Below, piece after piece: positions 1 through 12,412 of a stretch of DNA of 64,000 nt; the stretch's first letter is position 1; the number at the start of each line of letters is the position of its first letter. Source of the stretch: Zeugodacus cucurbitae (taxonomy: Eukaryota > Arthropoda > Insecta > Diptera > Tephritidae); contig NC_071667.1 in NCBI RefSeq assembly GCF_028554725.1, positions 79,894,001 to 79,958,000 of the forward strand. The letters are read 5' to 3'. The translations under genes and the position numbers were made by a program. The notes under the pieces are model-generated. The model searched no databases, was not told where the DNA came from, and saw only the letters and a list, made by a program, of their open reading frames with translations.

Positions 1-2120
1 ATCATATATTTGGTTATAACTACCATTGAACCGTTAGTTATGGGGGTGTGTATCGCTGGCTCATAAGTTTGTCTCGCGCTGCCACTCGATATTCGCACTC
101 AGTCATTCATGAGCACATAAAAAATTTGGGTGTCTTTCTGTTGACGCGCCATCACTGCTGTCGCTTGACATCGCACCAGTGATCAGTTTACTACGACGCA
201 GAGGGTCCACGCGGTAAAACATCCACACTGTGGTTGTTGTTGTTGTTATTATTGTTGTTGCCATCGTCTGCATATACAACTCTGTATATTTCAACGTGAA
301 GATATCCTTGTCACGGACTTTCGCAATATGACGTTATGATTTTTTGCTGGTAGCCCCCTCAACCTCCTTCCTCTCCAACACAATCTGTACCATAGAATTG
401 CCGCTGTTGTTGCAGCATTCGGTACATTTTTAATATACATTCCTTGCCAGTATTTGTATTAATTTCGTTATATATGTATATACACACATACATATATATA
501 GAGGTATACATATATCCGCATGCCAATTTGATTGTTGAAAAATGAGTTTTCTTTGCTACAAATAACCATAGCATTTCGTGCCATGAAATATGCGCACAAA
601 AACAACAACAACAACAACAAATGCTTGTAGACCAGCTTTTTGTATATTTATGACTACGCTCATTGCTTTATATCTATATATATATGCCGCGCTGCCAACT
701 GTCAATAAACGCTGTGACCAATATCCTGTCAAAATGCCAGTGTCTCGCTATAATCACTCACACACACACCTATACACCCCCGAAAAAAAAATAAAAAAAA
801 AGTTTATAAGGACTCGCGTGCTGTTATATAGTACACTCGTAGCCATTGTTACGTTTCATATAGCCCGCCAGAGTCAGCACCGTCAATGTGTTATGTCACT
901 GACAGTTGCTGACAAAGGCGCCGTTTGCTTGTTTATTTGTTCTCCACTCCCACCACTCTCCACTCCCTGCGCTCTTATTGCTTTATTACTTTTCCCTCAG
1001 CCCTGTCGAGCTGAGTTTTGTTTTGCAGCGCTACCTTTGTTTATTATTATTCAGATTGTCATCGACTTTTTTGACATTTAATCGTATATTATTTCGTTAT
1101 TTCAATATCCAATTGAGGGTGTTGATTTTGATTGAATACCCCGAGGGATAATAGAAATAAGCGTGAGTGTAAATAGCTGATGATTATTCGGAAATATGTC
1201 AGATTCGCTAGATCGGTTTTTTTTGCGTGTGAGTGGGATGGCAGCGCAAATAAAGTTATTCACAAGGAAGTGACTTATGAAATAAAATATGTTGTAGGTG
1301 TTTACTTCGGAGGGAGTATTCAATCAAGTTATTTATGGCTATGTAATTATCTGGAAATACATAGGAAATAATTTAAGTCAATAATATATAATAATCCGTT
1401 TAAAGACTTTTGAACGAAGCAGTCTATTTACGAAGCTACGAGTCCTAAAAGTCATTGCTTTAAGGTTATTATCCATACTACAATATTTCAATGTCTTTCT
1501 TCTCTATGGAGACTTTGGAATAATTTCAAGAATTATCTCGGTATCTATAAAGCAAATGAGTAAAGATTAGGATATATTATATTATCAAAAGTCATACTTT
1601 AGGGATCTATCTCTGCCTTTTATATTCTGGAATCCATAAGAAAATTACAGGAAAAATATATTTTTTGTTACAAGTGACATCAATAAAAACTACTTAGCAG
1701 AAAGTAGAAGTCCCGAAGTTTCGATCAAATCATCGTATGAAGTCTCACCTAAATCGAAAAACTAAATATTTATTTATTATAGGGTGTTTTTATATGTAGT
1801 TTAGAGTTCATTAAGAAATTGCTGTCAAATGAGCTGTCAAATTATCTGTCAATCCAGCTGCCAAAATAATCAAATCACAATCATTATGAGGTCCATGATC
1901 GCCTCCTAAGAGTCACTATAACTTCTAGCGAAAGCTATTGGATGAAATATTTATAGACTGAATCATATCAAGAAATGGACATACATATCAATGGAGCAGC
2001 TATGGTACACATGGCATGTGATTTGAGTCTAGTAGAGATTTTTCTATGGGATAAGCCAAGTCAGAAGTTTGTATTTCCTCGTAGTATTGTTCGATGCAAT
2101 ACTCAGACGGCTTAAACCTA
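1..2120. other. Gene-free AT-rich stretch with microsatellites
   Basis: No supportable gene. The stretch holds short TTG/TTA-type repeats (near 235-260), alternating TA/CA tracts (470-515), and A- and T-runs. ORFs such as the one at 590-1081 translate to Thr-, Ser- and Leu-rich low-complexity sequence with no recognisable domain. From about 1380 to 2120 the sequence is non-repetitive AT-rich DNA that could be an old, unrecognised transposon remnant, but nothing confirms that. Confidence 0.6.
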
Positions 2121-2122
2121 GA

Positions 2123-2615
2123 TAAATTTTAGAATGTGGCCATATCAAAAAAATGTATATTCAAAGCATGTTTCGGAAGGTTGCCACCTGTTAGAAAATT
2201 TGAAATGAGAAAAATATTAAAAGAAAAATTAATTGCTGGTATGAAGATAACGAAAATAAGAGGGAGAGACTAAAAAATTACAAAATATATCAAGAAGAGT
2301 TGCCACCTATTTAATTTTTTTCATGAATTCTTATGAGATGATATATGATATGTCTATATGGGTATCAGAAAATAAATTTTAGAAGGTTGCCATATCAGAA
2401 AATTCAATGCATGTTTCAGAAGGTTGCCACCTGTTAGGAAATTTAAAATGAGAACAAATTAAAAGATAAATGAATTGTTAGCAGGTAGATGACGAAAATA
2501 AGAGGGAGAGACTAAAAAATTACAAAAAATTTCAGGAAGAGTTGCCATATATTTAATTTATTTAATGAATTCTAATGAGATGATATGTCAATAAGGGTAT
2601 CAGAAAAAAAAATTA
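2123..2615. repeat. Tandem duplication, about 250-bp unit, two copies
   Basis: Two adjacent direct copies are visible, the first starting near 2123 and the second near 2373. Both contain, in order, the landmarks AGAAxGTxGCCATATCA, GCATGTTTC, AAGGTTGCCACCTGTTAG, GAAAATAAGAGGGAGAGAC, AAGAGTTGCCA, TGAATTCT and GGTATCAGAAAA. Many substitutions and small indels separate them, so the duplication is not recent. No ORF or transposase signature is present. It may be two monomers of a minor satellite or a duplicated piece of an unidentified element. Confidence 0.85.
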
Positions 2616-5110
2616 AGAAAAATATGTGTCGTATATCTGTTTGACATGAGTTACCATCAATTTAAAATATCCTTGGGCGTGTCTTTAATTGTAATAATTA
2701 AGCTTATGCTTCTATTTCTTTAATACTACGCTTAAGGCACACCCGTTGTAGTTTTGGTACTATATTCTAGATTTTATCACATTATTTTTTTTTACTATAC
2801 AAATTCACTAAAAAGATAACGGTTAACTAGAATTAATTTAAGAAGTTCTTCACGCATACTTACCATTAGTTCTTTCCTTACACGTAGTATATATGGTGTA
2901 TTCTCATGTGTAGTCCTATATATGTGTCTATATATTTTTGTCACGAAAATGTCTTTCTAACGTTGATTAATTACCGCGAAAAATAAATGTAACCAACAAA
3001 GTGTCCACACATTGACGCATGCTGTCCTGCTTGTGGAGGCGTTGGAAGAGTGTAAAAAGCACGCATCCCAACAAGGACACTGTCACACACACGGCAGGCG
3101 GTCATTTAGAGCACGCATACAGACTTTTTTTTTTTTTGTTTTCACGGACACGTATATGTATGTGTGTTTGAGCATAAACTGCGTGCGGGAAGTGAAAAAA
3201 AAAATGAAAAATTATTTTAATTATCGAAATGTGATGGAGATTGATGTGGTTGTCAAGTGCAGGGAAAATAGCACAAAAAGTGCCACGCAGAAAAAAATGC
3301 GACCATCGAGGACAATAAAAAAAGTGAATGAGTGGACTTGAAATGAAATAACAAAGTAAACAAATTGACGGTGAAGTGCGCGAAAGTGGAGGAGGAAGTG
3401 TTTAAGAGCGCTGTTACTTTTTCTATTATACATATATATTGTTTTTTTTTTTGTTTTTGTTGTTGTTGTTGTAATTTTAATTTATTTTTTAAACACACAC
3501 ACGGACATTTATTATGCAAAAATTAAAATTGCCATGCTTTGTGCTCACCACAAAGCTTGTTAAAGTATACACTCAGGCACATGACCACGGAGAGTTGCCA
3601 GCCCACTGCAAGGCACACACTCATATACACACAAAAGTGTTGGGGAAAACCCATAAATAAACGTTTAAAAATGCACAGAATAAAAATGTAAAATTTACAA
3701 TAACAAGAAAATGCGAAAATATTGCTTGTTAAAGTCATAATTTTTCACCAGGGACATGCAACAGCGCCAACGTAAATGGCAGCAGCACATACAAGCACAC
3801 ACTTACATGAATATATATGCATAATGGACATTGTTGCACAAACACATGTCGCATTTTTAAAATTTTTAATGTTTACGCGAGCTTTCATAAGCGTTTAAGC
3901 GTGTGTGTGTGTGTTTGCTCATTTGAGTATCCATAAGACACATGTGTCCGCGTGCGCCAGTGCGCCAAGTAAATTAAGTCATTAATTTATTATGTATGTA
4001 TATGCGCCATATACTTATACAGGCAATTTAAAGGGAAAACACACTCACACACACAGACATTTGGCATGCGTGTCAGCTTTACTCTACAACTGTATTTGCA
4101 TGCTTATCGCTCGGCATATTAATCGTGAAAATTATGCTCTTTTGGACTGAGGTTGATTGTGGTAATTAATAATTTGCACACACACACACTCACTCACACG
4201 CACGCATATGAACTAAAAATGGTTATAATGGCATACGCAATCGCTGCTGGGCATGTAAGCATATCAATAACGATCAGTTGAGCCCTTTCGGTGGCATTCA
4301 GCAGCCACACACTCAAACACACGCACTCACTCAAATTTCGCATTTTACATATTTGGCCATTAAGCACAGCAGTTATTTGAAAAATGCTCGCAATCGTTGT
4401 TGAAAATTCTACGAAAATTTAATTGGTTTGTTGGTTGGCTTTGTTGTTGCGTTTATGTTATTTATTTGAATACGATATATTACAATCGAAACAAGTATTT
4501 ATTTCACATTTTTATTGAATTTTTTTCAGATTTTTTAAATTAATATTTACAAATAATTTACTAGCATAATAATAAAAAAAATATTTTAACATAATTTTAA
4601 TAATTGAAAATGTTCAAATCACTTGTTAATTTGTCTCTTTTGTAATTAAGTCTTAAGGAAATTATTATATTGTTAGTTTATGAAAAGCAAGAAATAATGA
4701 TCATCGACACTTTTTTCTGTTAAAAAAAATAATTTTTTGTTCTTAAATACTTGAAAGGGGATATCTAAAATACTTGAAAGGATATCGGTGGTATATAGTA
4801 AGCTTACTTTAAGCTACAAAATGTTCTTATGTATAATAAAAACTCTCCCAAGTAGACCGAGATGATACCCAGTTCGTCGAGTGCCAGTGGACAAGTCGGA
4901 AAAATGAATGAAAAGTTCTCACAAATCCACGAGTCATGCTTAAAAGAGTATGATATCCTAAGTTATACCCAATTATTGACCTTGAAGAGTTCAGGACAGC
5001 CACACTTCATATTCTCACTTCAGCACTCACTTCATATTCGATAAAATGTTATGTTATTTTTTCAATATTTTCTTAAGATTTCTTTCGTTTTTCAACTTTT
5101 CGAAAATTTT
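2616..5110. other. Gene-free stretch with CA/GT microsatellites
   Basis: No gene is seen. There are interspersed (CA)n and (GT)n tracts (for example near 3901-3915, 4035-4055 and 4180-4200), a T-run near 3124 and a TTG-repeat near 3455-3475. A short doubled block, AATACTTGAAAGG followed by GATATC, occurs at about 4746 and 4770. The ORFs at 3012-3341 and 4862-5044 have no recognisable domain or splice context. Confidence 0.55.
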
Positions 5111-5123
5111 CAGAGTTTTCACT

Positions 5124-5395
5124 TAACGGGAATTTTAGATTTTTGAAAAAAAAACATATTCATTCGTCTGCATTAATGTTGTCGCCTTTAAAATAGTCTC
5201 TATTCGATATTATTCAGTTATGGCAACATTTCTTCCAATCGGCAAACATGTTCTCAAACTCGATTTATGGGATAGCCTTTGGTTCTTTCAAAGATTTCTC
5301 GTATGCATGTAAAACGACGGCTCTTTAAGGTTGTTTTTATTTTTGGAAATAGAAAAAAGCCACACAAAGTCATGTCTAGCTAATATCGAAACTTG
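5124..5395 (-). pseudogene. Mariner-family transposase, C-terminal remnant
   Basis: Read on the minus strand, the frame gives residues of the type CGFFLFPKIK, then an RRF..IREI segment, and in a shifted frame DWKKCCHN, a stop, then SNRDYFKGDNI. This is the order seen at the carboxyl end of mariner-type transposases (the FLFPKLK block after the last catalytic Asp, the conserved DWKK tryptophan, and a terminal YFEGD-like motif). At least one frameshift and one in-frame stop destroy it. About 25 bases beyond the end, at 5124-5135, lies TAACGGGAATTT, matching the inner part of the terminal repeat of the MITE at 12001-12412. A shorter relative occurs at 18831-18938. The assignment to mariner is firm; the subfamily is not. 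Confidence 0.75.
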
Positions 5396-5529
5396 GGTAT
5401 CATTACAGTTTTATTTTTGGCCAATAATTCACGACCAAGCAACGAAATGTGACCTCTTAACCAACGAAAATCGCCAAGCTCAAAAAACGCGTCTAACATT
5501 AGCAACTGCTACAAACAAAATAATAAATA
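5396..5529. other. AT-rich spacer, nothing recognised
   Basis: Short spacer between the mariner remnant and the left end of the MITE. The overlapping ORF (5331-5552) runs antisense across the mariner remnant and is not a gene. Confidence 0.5.
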
Positions 5530-5846
5530 GCCTTTTCGCACAGCGAAATTAATTTAATACATTAAGATTATAATTGAGAAACAAATTTTTGCCTTTCGCA
5601 CTGCCGTTATACATTTTTGTCTTGCTGTTCATAAGAAGTTCGCAAGTTTCATCAACTGATTGCTATTTTATATGTAAATATATAGACAACAACCAGCAGA
5701 GCTGCTTTCCAGTTTCAACTCGATTTGTATTCAATTAATTAATGTAGAAAATTAAGATTTTTCTTTTGTATGTTAAATCGATCTAAATAGCGCTTAAATC
5801 GAGCAAATGCTGATTAATTGATCAATTTACTCCTGTGCGAAAAGGC
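5530..5846. mobile_element. MITE with perfect terminal inverted repeats
   Basis: ATAGCCTTTTCGCACAG at 5527-5543 is matched exactly on the opposite strand by CTGTGCGAAAAGGCTAT at 5833-5849. If the flanking TA dinucleotides are the target-site duplication, the element is 317 bp with 14-bp perfect inverted ends, which fits a Tc1/mariner-type non-autonomous element. The interior is AT-rich and non-coding. A third, partial copy of the end (GCCTTTCGCACTGCC) lies inside, near 5591, so the element may have arisen by internal rearrangement. The parent transposase is not present in this window. Confidence 0.8.
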
Positions 5847-5849
5847 TAT

Positions 5850-8285
5850 AAGCAAGCTGTTTTGAAAACAGCGGGCATGTATAGCAATGTAATAAATAGA
5901 AAATGGATAATTAGACCCTTGGACAATTGAAAATTTTAAAATTACCGTTATTTGTTGAAGTTAAAATGTGTAACTTAGTCAATTTAAGTCTTAATAACTT
6001 TAGCCATTCAAAGTGAAAATCAAAATTAGTCTCAGAGTGATACCTAAGTCAATGTTGCGATCAATGTCAATAATAGATGATAAATCGTCCGGAAAACTAA
6101 AAAATACATATTAAAGAACTTCCTAAATTATATTTATAAAATTTCGTAATGAAAATATTAATTCCAGTAATTATTTATGACCACTGACGCATTATAAATT
6201 CTAAGAAAACCGCTTATTTAAATTGAATATACCCAAAATTACTGTAATAGTGTAATTAACGGTACACCCACTGCGGTCTTAGACCTATACTACATTGTAA
6301 TTTATGAATGAAAATATGTCACACTGACAACCACGCATTAGAGGGCTGCTAAAATTCTCATGAAAGCGCGCAATATGTCATTAGTTGAAGACTTCATACG
6401 CATATATAGTCTCAGATGTTAAATATATATTTATATGCATGTTTATTTATATACTTTACTCTCCATTTACTCCACTACTCACTTTATTTATACATATAAA
6501 CCTATAAATAATCCCGCAACCCATATATAGAACAACAAAAGAAGTAATCAAGCCAGCCGACTTACACTTCATTACAACTTGACAAAAATGTTCTAAGCGC
6601 TCATATGTCATAGTCATATCCAGTACGGTATAACGGTGTCGACAACTGCAATTAAAAAGCGATTAAACTTCATTATTTCAATACAAACGGCATGTAGTAG
6701 TATATCAACTGATAAAAGGCTGGTAATAAACCGCACGAAGACACATGAGTACATATGCATATATATATTTCTCAAACATACATATACTTTTCTCACATAC
6801 TAGTGCGTGTATGCATGTATGTATCACTTACAAGCTACACTTCTTGTTGGAGTTCATGTTTTGCACTTGACTTGCACGAGTATATGCCATTTGTGTACAC
6901 GCGCTTGGGTGCGCCTATTTGTATGCAACAAAATTTAGTGCGTCCGAATGCGTTTAGTTACATGCAATATGTAACAAGGTGTGGGTGTGGGCGTCGCCAC
7001 CGCCAGCATGTTAACGTGCCACGCCAACTTCGATTAGAATCTGCTTGCTGGCTTAACCTGTGAGCCGTGAGCTGCTCCTTAAAACCTCGCATGCATACAC
7101 ATCCATGTGTCTATATATGTGGGTGTGTCTGTATGTATTTATGCATTTTTTGTGTTCTACCGCACCAACTATGCTGCAGAATAATAACGGTGTATTCCGC
7201 TTTTTTGTTGTTGTTGTTGCTTTATCAGCAACGCCCAGCAAACGCGGCGACTTAGCTTGTGCCTTTGCTGTCGTGTGTAGTCATTTAGTCTTTACTTTGT
7301 TCTTTTATGTTGGAACTACCCCAGCTATTAGTATTAGTAGGAGTAGCAAGCGTTGTTGTTCTTGTTGTTGTTGTTTTTATGCAAATTTACAAATGATTCG
7401 CTGCACTTTGTTATTATGCGCGACCATCGCCCTCGAAAGCGACAGCGCACACAAAAACAACAACACCTGCAACAGTGACTTGCTAACAGTTTATGCAGGC
7501 ACCGCAGTCCCCTGCCTCCCCCACAACCCCCTTCACACTTGCTCAACGCGCTTTCGTCCAAGTGCACTTCCCCACCTTCTGCCAACAGGCTTTCCCCACC
7601 AACTCCGCATTGCACGCACACACCTGCTAAAAGCGCTCTGCCACCGCTGTCATCATGGTGTTGTGTGAGTGCCACTTCAGTTGCTTGCTTGCATGCGAGA
7701 GTGTGTGTGAGCATGTGACCTGCCGTAGCGTGACATGCTGGTCATCATATGCTGACAAAGCCAGGCGCTGTTAGTGACGCACACGGTCGGTCGCTACTAA
7801 GAAGCAGGGCTCAAAGTAAAGCTGCTTATTCAATCTATTCACTGTTTTTCTGGTATTTAATTTTCTCTTGTTTTTCCCATTTTGGTTTCCTTCTCGCTGC
7901 TGTTGTTGTTGTTACATTTATGTTTCTCGCTTTCAGCTTACATGTTGGGCATGCAATGAAGGTTGGCAGGTTGACCAGTTGACCGGTTGACTGTTGAGTT
8001 GGCGTTAGTCGTGGCCGGTATGTGTATATGAATGTCTATATATATGAGGATGTGTGTGTGTGTTGGCGCAGATTTTCTGCATTTTTCACAGTTAGCCGAT
8101 AGGAATAATAGTTTGTTGAGAATTTTAAGTATTTTAACTTTTCAGCTCGCTCACTGCTATTTGCATACGATTGCTATTTTGTTGTATTTATATGTGGTTG
8201 TGTGTGGAGTATTGTTTCTGCGAAAGTTTCACATTTTTTGCTTTCAATGCAAATGTGTACCGTTAAAATAAAATGTTATTATTGT
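5850..8285. other. Gene-free stretch, simple repeats
   Basis: No gene is recognised. TA/CATA tracts lie around 6740-6800, GTGTGT tracts around 7110-7135 and 8047-8060, and TTG repeats near 7206-7220, 7355-7375 and 7900-7912. The stretch 7000-7700 is richer in G+C and open in several frames at once, including ORFs of 202 and 126 aa. Their translations are Cys/Leu/Phe-rich low-complexity sequence generated by the TTG repeats and show no domain. Confidence 0.5.
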
Positions 8286-8289
8286 AGAA

Positions 8290-8960
8290 GAGCGAAGTGA
8301 TGCATGACAGATAAAATTGAAATGACAGTAGACAATTTAGAAGTAGTAAGTAAAAAAGGTGCATACTCAACTGACATGTTACAGGTGACAGAACGAATTA
8401 AATGTGAATATTTTCAGTGACAAATGACTACTGACATATGACAGATGTCAGTGAACGATAACATATGAACAGCTTGGTTTTAATTAGTAATAACTGGCTT
8501 ATCTCTATTAAAATTGTGCTGCTTTATGAATAATTGTTTACCAAAGAAGACACAAGTTTTGCAAATTACAAGTAACGCATGACATATAGCACAGGCCAAG
8601 ACACATATGGCAGATGACAAATGACAGGTGACTATATATAGAGATGTCAAAAAGCTATACAAGTGAGAAGCTTTAAACAGACAAATTACAACTGACATAT
8701 GACAAATGACAAATGACAAATGTATAACAATGTCATATATTGTTAGATATTTGTCATATGTGAGTGAGTGACCAGTTTTGCTTGATTTATAAACAATTGT
8801 CTTATTTTGAATTAAAATTGCCAGATTTTATGCAGAAGGGTTTATCTTAGTTGTATCAAATTAGAACTGAGGCAAGACAGATAGCACAGACTCTAGAGAC
8901 ATTTGACAAATGACAGGTGACAAGAGATTATAGGTAGATTTCTATTAACAAAAGGCTTAA
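8290..8960. repeat. Degenerate repeat block dense in TGACA motifs
   Basis: About 17 copies of TGACA on the plus strand and about four on the minus strand lie in 670 bp. Many form TGACAxATGACA pairs, including four in a row near 8693-8720, and one forms TGACAGATGTCA, a palindromic pair. On a larger scale two diverged blocks are similar: about 8470-8690 and 8775-8955 both run from a CAG.TT.. start through a GCACAG...AGACA segment to TGACAAATGACAGGTGAC. Local duplication therefore explains at least part of the density. TGACA is also the core of TALE homeodomain sites (Homothorax/Meis, TGIF), so a regulatory role is possible but unproven. Confidence 0.65.
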
Positions 8961-11362
8961 ATTTGAAATTTGGCAATGTTGTCGTCATTGACTGAGGTTG
9001 ATAATTCTTATTAAACAAATTTTAAGGATCTCACACCCCAACGAATTTCTTATGCCACTCACGCATTTAACCACTATTCAATAAGTAGTTGACTTTCATG
9101 TGCACTTTCGCATAACTTTCTGTAGTTCAATAGATCAATGGCAGTTGCTTCAGTGTCAGTAGCAGAAATAACAATAATAAATGAGATATATATCATTCTT
9201 TTATGTATTCGTGCCATATACGTTATTACTCTCTTTGGAAGCAATCGCACTACTTTTCGCTTACAAACCAGCGCTATTAAGATAGCTATAGAGTGACAGC
9301 AAAAATAAAGCACGCATTTTCACGTAATGCAATCAATAATGTGTACGACATGGTATTGCATATTTTATGGCGTTTGTACCCACACACTGGCAATATATTG
9401 TCAGCAATGAAAGGACAACAACAACAATAACAATATGATATATAACAACACAATGACATCGCTAAAATGGGCAATCGAATGCCATACGAGCTGATATTAT
9501 AATTTTTATAGGCATATTTGGCGTATTAGGGGTGTAATTTTTTTTTTTCTAAAAATATAAATTTAACTATAAAGCGGCTTATGAGTGACATAAATAAAAT
9601 ATTTCAGCTAAAAAAAATATTTTTTTTTTATTTCATTTTTATTTCCATTATTTTTTATTCGTCTAACAGCCTGACCCTAATGCATCATATACCCCTATAT
9701 GTATATTATATTCCCATATATATCCATTTAACGCGGCCATTCATTGGCCTGTTCACCAGCTCACATTTCAACCTTTCCTTCACTCATCAGCGAGCGAGCG
9801 AGCGCGTGTCGTGTCACGAACAGAGAAATGCATTACAACACTGATTGAGCAATTAGTTGGTCAAATTGCAAGTGTGCGTATGTAAGCGCCAAAGTTGGTA
9901 TGCGAATGTGCGCTCATGCATTTCAGGCATATTTTATGGCACGAGAAACACACACACACACACACACACATGAATCATTGATTAATTATATGAATTTGCT
10001 GTTTCTGCTGGCTGAATCGAGCGAACGCGTAATTTATGCATTATTGCACTTCATCTTGAATAATTTTTCATGCATTAATATGTACGTGTATATAACGGTA
10101 TATGAAAGCCTATTAGTTGCTTAAGCGTGTTTGCTTAACCATACTCTGCACTCATTATAATAATAAATTAGCAACAGCAGCTGAATCCAGCTGAATCCAG
10201 CTCACACTTAGTCAACCCTCAAATTGAATTTCAGCGAAAAACAATATTCTTGGCAATCAAATTCTGCCAACTCTGCTTTATTGTTGTGTGTGTGCTAAGA
10301 AAATTCGTAGAAATGTAAATTTCGTCTTTTCTGCATGTATCAGCACTTCTACGGTCAATAAATTAATGAAGACATTAAAGTTGGTCAAGCGATGCGATGA
10401 GCATAAATTAAGGTTGTTTTCACACTCACACACATTTAATCGTGTATACCACAATTACAGTTCAAATAGTTGACTATACCTTATATATATACATATATAT
10501 ACGATAACACACACGAAGTTATCTCGCATGTGTGCGCCGTTTGTACGACTTCCCTGATTATGTGATTTCCTAGCGACTTTCGTGATTTTTAAGCCGACAA
10601 CGATTGCAGACATGCAAACATGCGAGCATTAAATAAATGTGGCAAGTGTATTGTTCTTTTATTGGCAAATAAAGCTTGATGGCTGGCCATAGTTATAACT
10701 GCAACTGCATATGTATTCATTTGTATGGATATAATGTAGTGAAGCGAAAAGTTGAAATTAAATTAAATTCTTTGAAGCACGAAAAAGGTTAACTTGCAAT
10801 GCTTTGACACGCATGGTTCTTAAAGGTAGTGAGAAAAGAGTGCTCGAAAGCCTTTAAAAGTTTGTTGATTGACATATTTTGCTTATTTGCGATATAATCC
10901 TAAAGGTATGCTACACAAAATGCTTAATGAACTCTAAATATTTCCAAGTAGCTGAATGGAAGTTATAATATAGAGTATCCAGCTGTCATACAGATGATTT
11001 TATGGACTTAATTACGAAAAATCTATTTTATTTTGAAATAGTTAATAAACTCATATGTAGATTAACAAATCGTTGCCTACATTTTGGCGCATATATAGAT
11101 TTTTTTTAACAGGAGAGTGTACTACAGTTTTTAATGATAATTTTAAAGACAGCAATATTTTGTTATGTTTTTTTACTTTCAGGGTTGCCAAATAAAGATT
11201 TAGGTTTAAGCTTAAATATCAAGATTAGTAAGATTAATATGTTGTCTATAGAGATGAGAATATATTTCATCATTTGACTATATTTTTCCCCAATAGAGTT
11301 GCCACATATTTTTAAACTATAAATAATACGTGAAAATACTTTAAATAATTAATTTAAAAAAA
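8961..11362. other. Gene-free stretch
   Basis: No gene is seen. A (CA)11 tract is at 9949-9970, a small doubled CAGCTGAATC near 10180-10200, and TATA/CATA tracts near 10480-10500. From about 10800 the sequence is AT-rich with no ORF. At 11069-11113 about 45 bases resemble 53057-53100 (shared TTGCCTACATTT and GATTTTTTT), which suggests a short dispersed repeat. Confidence 0.5.
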
Positions 11363-11364
11363 TA

Positions 11365-11991
11365 AAGGGTGATTTTTTAAGAGCTTGATAACTTTTTTAA
11401 AAAAAAAACGCATAAAATTTGCAAAATCTCATCGGTTCTTTATTTGAAACGTTAGATTGGTTCATGACATTTACTTTTTGAAGATAATTTCATTTAAATG
11501 TTGACCGCGGCTGCGTCTTAGGTGGTCCATTCGGAAAGTCCAATTTTGGGCAACTTTTTCGAGCATTTCGGCCGGAATAGCCCGAATTTCTTCGGAAATG
11601 TTGTCTTCCAAAGCTGGAATAGTTGCTGGCTTATTTCTGTAGACTTTAGACTTGACGTAGCCCCACAAAAAATAGTCTAAAGGCGTTAAATCGCATGATC
11701 TTGGTGGCCAACTTACGGGTCCATTTCTTGAGATGAATTGTTCTCCGAAGTTTTCCCTCAAAATGGCCATAGAATCGCGAGCTGTGTGGCATGTAGCGCC
11801 ATCTTGTTGAAACCACATGTCAACCAAGTTCAGTTCTTCCATTTTTGGCAACAAAAAGTTTGTTAGCATCGAACGATAGCGATCGCCATTCACCGTAACG
11901 TTGCGTCCAACAGCATCTTTGAAAAAATACGGTCCAATGATTCCACCAGCGTACAAACCACACCAAACAGTGCATTTTTCGGGATGCATGG
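11365..11991 (-). mobile_element. 5'-truncated DD41D (rosa-type) mariner element
   Basis: On the minus strand this holds the 3' half of a mariner-like element ending in GGGTGATTTTTTAAGAGC (11367-11384, read on the plus strand), with a flanking TA at 11363-11364. A 172-codon open frame (11471-11989) starts at the internal Met of the MHPEK block. It keeps the second and third catalytic aspartates: QQDGATCHTA and, 42 residues further on, the Asp of LTPLDYFLWG. That spacing (D41D) defines the tephritid rosa/Crmar-type lineage. The amino-terminal DNA-binding half, the first catalytic Asp and the 5' terminal repeat are missing. The sequence is almost base-for-base the same as the copy at 28013-28954, so transposition was recent. 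The break at 11991 abuts the tandem MITE block. Confidence 0.92.
11471..11989 (-). pseudogene. DD41D mariner transposase, C-terminal half
   Basis: The 172-codon open frame reads from MHPEKCTVWCGL to NEIIFKK and is intact over its length. It lacks the helix-turn-helix domains and the first catalytic Asp, so it cannot encode an active transposase. It differs from the copy at 28331-28849 by a single residue (Ile to Phe in the DSMAI segment). The PRSCDLTPLDYFLWGYVKSK block and the final DHLRRSRGQH block are characteristic of this lineage. Confidence 0.9.
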
Positions 11992-12000
11992 AAAAATATA

Positions 12001-12139
12001 CCTGATGTGTTCAAAAAATAACGCTATTTACAATTGCATGAGTTCGAAAGTCCAATTGTCCAATTTTTTGTAAACGAAAGAATAAATTTATTTTTTTCTC
12101 AAAAATGGAAAATTCCCGTTATTTTTTGAACGCACCTCG
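12001..12139. mobile_element. Small mariner-type MITE, copy A
   Basis: The ends are inverted: TGTTCAAAAAATAACG at the left (from 12008) and CGTTATTTTTTGAACG at the right (12117-12132), each 12 bases or less from a flanking TA. Length is 139 bp. The left end has diverged after TAACG, whereas the right end keeps the CCCGTTATTTTTTGAA form. No coding capacity. The same terminal sequence flanks mariner transposase remnants at 5124 and 18939, which suggests the parent family. Confidence 0.75.
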
Positions 12140-12269
12140 TATGCACTATTTTTAGCCGACATTTTAATATCAGACATGACATTTTTCATGATTTCATGTT
12201 AGTACACCTTTATTGCTTTTTAAAAAAAAATAAAAAAAAAAACAAGTTTGCATCCAAATTAAAAATATA

Positions 12270-12412
12270 GCTGATGTGTTCAAAAACTAACGGGAATTGT
12301 GAAATTTAAAATTGTACGAGTTTGGAAGTCCAATTGTCATTTTTTTACATATAAATGAATAAATTAAATTTTTTTTAATTATAAATTCCCGTTATTTTTT
12401 GAACACACCTTT
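12270..12412. mobile_element. Small mariner-type MITE, copy B
   Basis: 143 bp between TA dinucleotides (12268-12269 and 12413-12414). The left end has GTGTTCAAAAACTAACGGGA and the right end TCCCGTTATTTTTTGAACAC, an inverted repeat of more than 20 bases with one mismatch. The interior is AT-rich and shares GTCCAATTGTC with copy A. It is a non-autonomous deletion derivative, inferred to come from the mariner family whose transposase tails lie at 5124-5395 and 18831-18938. Confidence 0.8.

Noticed and set aside
7060..7714. 202- and 126-codon ORFs on opposite strands
   Set aside because: Mutually overlapping, with low-complexity TTG-derived stretches and no family match.
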